From Pyrinomonadaceae bacterium (GTDB lineage Bacteria > Acidobacteriota > Blastocatellia > Pyrinomonadales > Pyrinomonadaceae), in the NCBI GenBank assembly GCA_036277115.1, contig DASUNM010000023.1:1054001-1118000 (forward strand): a DNA stretch of 64,000 bases. Direction: 5' to 3'. The position numbers and the translations under genes were made by a program. The notes beneath the pieces were generated by a model. That model saw nothing but the letters and a program-made list of their open reading frames with translations, was not told where the DNA came from and did not search any database. This document shows, one piece after another, positions 62,038 to 64,000 of the stretch; positions within the stretch are counted from its first letter, which is position 1, and each line of letters opens with the position of its first letter.

Positions 62038-63087
62038 CTACTTCTCGATCCAAACAATCGGAACCGGCGAGACGAGCACGATCCCGCTCGCTTTTGCGTT
62101 CTGAAAGAATGGCGTCACCTCGCCGCTTTCGGTGTCGATCAAGAGCAACTTGTCGGGCGCATCGCCCGCGACCATCAATCGCGCGGAAGAATTGATGAGG
62201 AACTTGGCGCTGGCAAAAGTCCAGGTGATCGAGGTGGGTCTTTGCTTCTGCCAGTTGGTTGGATTCAAAAAGAACAGCTCGGTGGTCGTGCTGCTGGGTT
62301 GTTCGATGAAAAAAGGCGCGCAACTCTGGGCGGCGCAACCGATGAACCGGCACTCGGAGCACGGCGCGGGCGAAGGGTCGAGAGTTTCGAAACGATCCAT
62401 GTTCTTCGCGATCAGCAGCGCGTTTTGATCCGCGGAACGAACAAACCCTTCGTTGGACTTCGCGCAGACGGTTTCAATCGACCACTTCCTCGGCCCGTCC
62501 TTCAGCTTCACCGCTTCGCCAACGGTCGCTACCGTTGAAGTGTTCGGCTTGAGCGGCTCGGCCCCTTTTTTCGTCGTCAGTCCAGCGAAACGATTCAGCA
62601 CCAGACGGTCTTCCGAGATCCAATGAGCGCACTCCGCCGTGCCGTTCGGATCGTCGATAGCCAGTTTCGCCTTTCCGGTCACATCAGCTACATACAATTT
62701 CGTCGCATTACCGGACTTCTGCTGGTAGCTGAAGTGATTACCGTCGGGCGCCCACGCCAGACACACGCTCTCTCCTTTTACCAGTGATGTGACCGAACCG
62801 CTGGTGAGATCGCGAACGCTGATCTCGTCTTTCGTAGCGAAGAGCAAGCGCGCCTGATCGGGACTTGCTACTGCCTCCTTCACCCCGGCCGTCAGCGTCG
62901 TTAGGTTGTATCCATCGCCCGCTTGCGTGAGTTCTGCGAGCGCTGCGCCGGTCGATGGATCGCCAGTTAAAAGCAGCACGCGGCCCTTGAACTTTGGGCC
63001 GGTGGGTTTGGGCGCCTCCGAACAAGCTGCCGTCAGCCAGCAAGCAAGGAGGCAGGCACCCATTAAGGATTGTCGAAAGCGGTTCAC
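62038..63087 (-). CDS. predicted lipoprotein with beta-propeller-like repeats
   Basis: A 349-residue protein with a lipobox (LTAACS, lipidated Cys22) at the end of a short signal (MNRFRQSLMGACLLACW). The mature part contains repeated blade-like segments such as EAVASPDQARLLFATKDEISVRD, SVCLAWAPDGNHFSYQQ, KLYVADVTGKAKLAIDD and LLIDTESGEVTPFF, which resemble TolB/PD40-type propellers. Four cysteines cluster at CSECRFIGCAAQSC. It is probably anchored in the outer or inner membrane facing the periplasm. Function is unknown. The neighbouring gene upstream is a beta-lactamase-like hydrolase on the same strand. Confidence 0.75.
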   Translation of the reverse strand: MNRFRQSLMGACLLACWLTAACSEAPKPTGPKFKGRVLLLTGDPSTGAALAELTQAGDGYNLTTLTAGVKEAVASPDQARLLFATKDEISVRDLTSGSVTSLVKGESVCLAWAPDGNHFSYQQKSGNATKLYVADVTGKAKLAIDDPNGTAECAHWISEDRLVLNRFAGLTTKKGAEPLKPNTSTVATVGEAVKLKDGPRKWSIETVCAKSNEGFVRSADQNALLIAKNMDRFETLDPSPAPCSECRFIGCAAQSCAPFFIEQPSSTTTELFFLNPTNWQKQRPTSITWTFASAKFLINSSARLMVAGDAPDKLLLIDTESGEVTPFFQNAKASGIVLVSPVPIVWIEK

Positions 63088-63142
63088 TGGTTACTCAATC
63101 TGAATCGAACTCATGAGAGCAGAAAGCCAGGGGCTCCGGTCC

Positions 63143-64000
63143 TCACAGCCCATTCAAAAGATCCTCGTGCGACTTCTGAATCAAACCGCCCCAGTCAAAG
63201 TTCGTCGGCGAGAAGTCTGAATTGATCACCATGACCACTTCGACTCCGTTGGAAAAATGAACCACCAGCGTGTTTATCTCGCCGAGATTCGAGGCTGCCG
63301 GATGCCCGCCGGCTTTCCACCACGACGTAATCTTGCCGTCTGGTGAATTGAATTCTGAGGACCAGTCGTAGCTCAAAAGTTCCGTGCGCATTTTTGTCGC
63401 CAGCGCGGGCGAAATGATTTTGTTCGTGGTATTAAGCGTCTGGAAAAATTTTCCCAACTGCGCGGCAGACAGAAACCAACCATGAGCGCCACAAAACATG
63501 GAGAAGTCACCAAAGTCTCCGCCCTTGGCATTCGGCGCCGCGTGCTTGTAAGTCAGGCCCTGCTGGTTGCCATCACTCGGCATGCAGAAAATCTGAGGTA
63601 GTCCCGACGGCGCGAAGACATTCTCGTTCACGTACTTCATGTAAACATTGGACGAGACCAGCGCGTTCTCGGCGTCAGTTTGGGCCTCGGTAAAAGTGCT
63701 CGATGCAGGTTTTTTGATCGAACCCTTTATCACCGCCATCAGGACCCGCAGCAGACCAAAGTTCACGTTCCGGTAACAACCAACCCCGATAGCGGGTGCA
63801 GGTTTCACATTGTCACAATCCTTCTGCTTATCGTTCACGTCAATCCCGGCGGCTAAGCATTTCTTAAGGCTCTGGTAGTCGTCGGTGTCCGGCGGACAGC
63901 GCAGGCCAGCCCGATGCCTAAGTAACTCTCGAAACGTGATCGTGTCGACGCCCGCACCCGGTTTCCAGTTATAGGGCAGGTAATCGACAATCTTTTCGTC
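63143..64000 (-). CDS. class C beta-lactamase-like serine hydrolase, C-terminal part (runs off the right edge)
   Basis: An open frame of 285 residues enters from the right edge. Its first visible part reads DEKIVDYLPYNWKPGAGVDTITFRELLRHRAGL, split here as KIVDYLP and TITFRELLRHRAG, the hallmark region after the catalytic SxxK of class C beta-lactamase-type proteins; the SxxK itself lies beyond the edge. The YxN motif is YRN in CYRNVNFGLL, and a WKAGGHPAAS segment stands in for the KTG box. Members include esterases, D-aminopeptidases and penicillin-binding proteins. The ORF cannot start at the internal GTG at 63838 because coding continues upstream. Confidence 0.85.
   Translation of the reverse strand, partial: DEKIVDYLPYNWKPGAGVDTITFRELLRHRAGLRCPPDTDDYQSLKKCLAAGIDVNDKQKDCDNVKPAPAIGVGCYRNVNFGLLRVLMAVIKGSIKKPASSTFTEAQTDAENALVSSNVYMKYVNENVFAPSGLPQIFCMPSDGNQQGLTYKHAAPNAKGGDFGDFSMFCGAHGWFLSAAQLGKFFQTLNTTNKIISPALATKMRTELLSYDWSSEFNSPDGKITSWWKAGGHPAASNLGEINTLVVHFSNGVEVVMVINSDFSPTNFDWGGLIQKSHEDLLNGL

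Overview
The window looks like chromosomal DNA of a high-GC, Gram-negative, environmental soil-type bacterium. The best guess is Acidobacteriota, class Blastocatellia (Pyrinomonadaceae-like). This rests on the gene families present (serine/threonine kinase with TolB-like and TPR parts, STAND/BTAD regulators, PEP-CTERM protein, SLH-type protease) and on very abundant short palindromic intergenic repeats. No rRNA, tRNA, CRISPR array, phage or intact insertion sequence was seen, and the lineage is inference.

Layout. 1-4.7 kb: the end of a DUF1015 gene, a CysQ/IMPase-type phosphatase, an aldo/keto reductase, a SerA-type dehydrogenase and an SDR enzyme. 4.7-14.9 kb: a plus-strand purine-degradation module made of a three-subunit molybdenum hydroxylase (xanthine dehydrogenase type), allantoinase, allantoicase, OHCU decarboxylase, hydroxyisourate hydrolase and a short PuuD urate hydroxylase. 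Together they could take xanthine through urate and allantoin to ureidoglycolate and urea. 14.9-21.1 kb: EVE protein, Bcp peroxiredoxin, zinc-ribbon protein, DUF3052 protein, MsrPQ methionine-sulfoxide repair, PilZ protein and a methyltransferase. 21.1-28.6 kb (minus strand): a cell-surface subtilase with an N-terminal GIT-x-SGAD repeat array and C-terminal SLH-like motifs, a very large STAND-TPR-BTAD regulator, and an orphan STAND ATPase. 28.9-31 kb: a wrecked IS200-like (RAYT-type) transposase between inverted palindromes, then a secreted peroxiredoxin whose peroxidatic cysteine codon is TGA with a SECIS-like hairpin just downstream (a probable selenoprotein), and an M15 peptidase. 31-37.5 kb: a SurA/DsbA-type fusion, an ATP-dependent DNA ligase and TatB/TatC. 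37.6-46.3 kb: a GT2 glycosyltransferase, a diguanylate cyclase, an MFS transporter and a kinase/phosphatase pair. 47-52.4 kb: two MacB-type permeases and an OpuC/EgtU-type importer. 52.5-64 kb: enolase, DinB, GNAT, GpmI, a polytopic histidine-rich membrane protein, an alpha/beta hydrolase, TruB, RecX, a PEP-CTERM protein, a lipoprotein and the C-terminal part of a class C beta-lactamase-like hydrolase.

The most striking observations are the probable selenocysteine peroxiredoxin, the in-frame embedding of intergenic palindromes inside conserved enzymes (XdhA twice, TruB, a membrane protein, and several C-terminal tails), several recognisable repeat families including a three-copy element bounded by TTTGGAGTGCG inverted ends, the decayed RAYT locus, and the surface-protease/STAND-regulator cluster. 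Start codons were moved inward wherever the longest frame began inside a repeat or at a rare codon without a ribosome binding site. These choices are stated in the entries.
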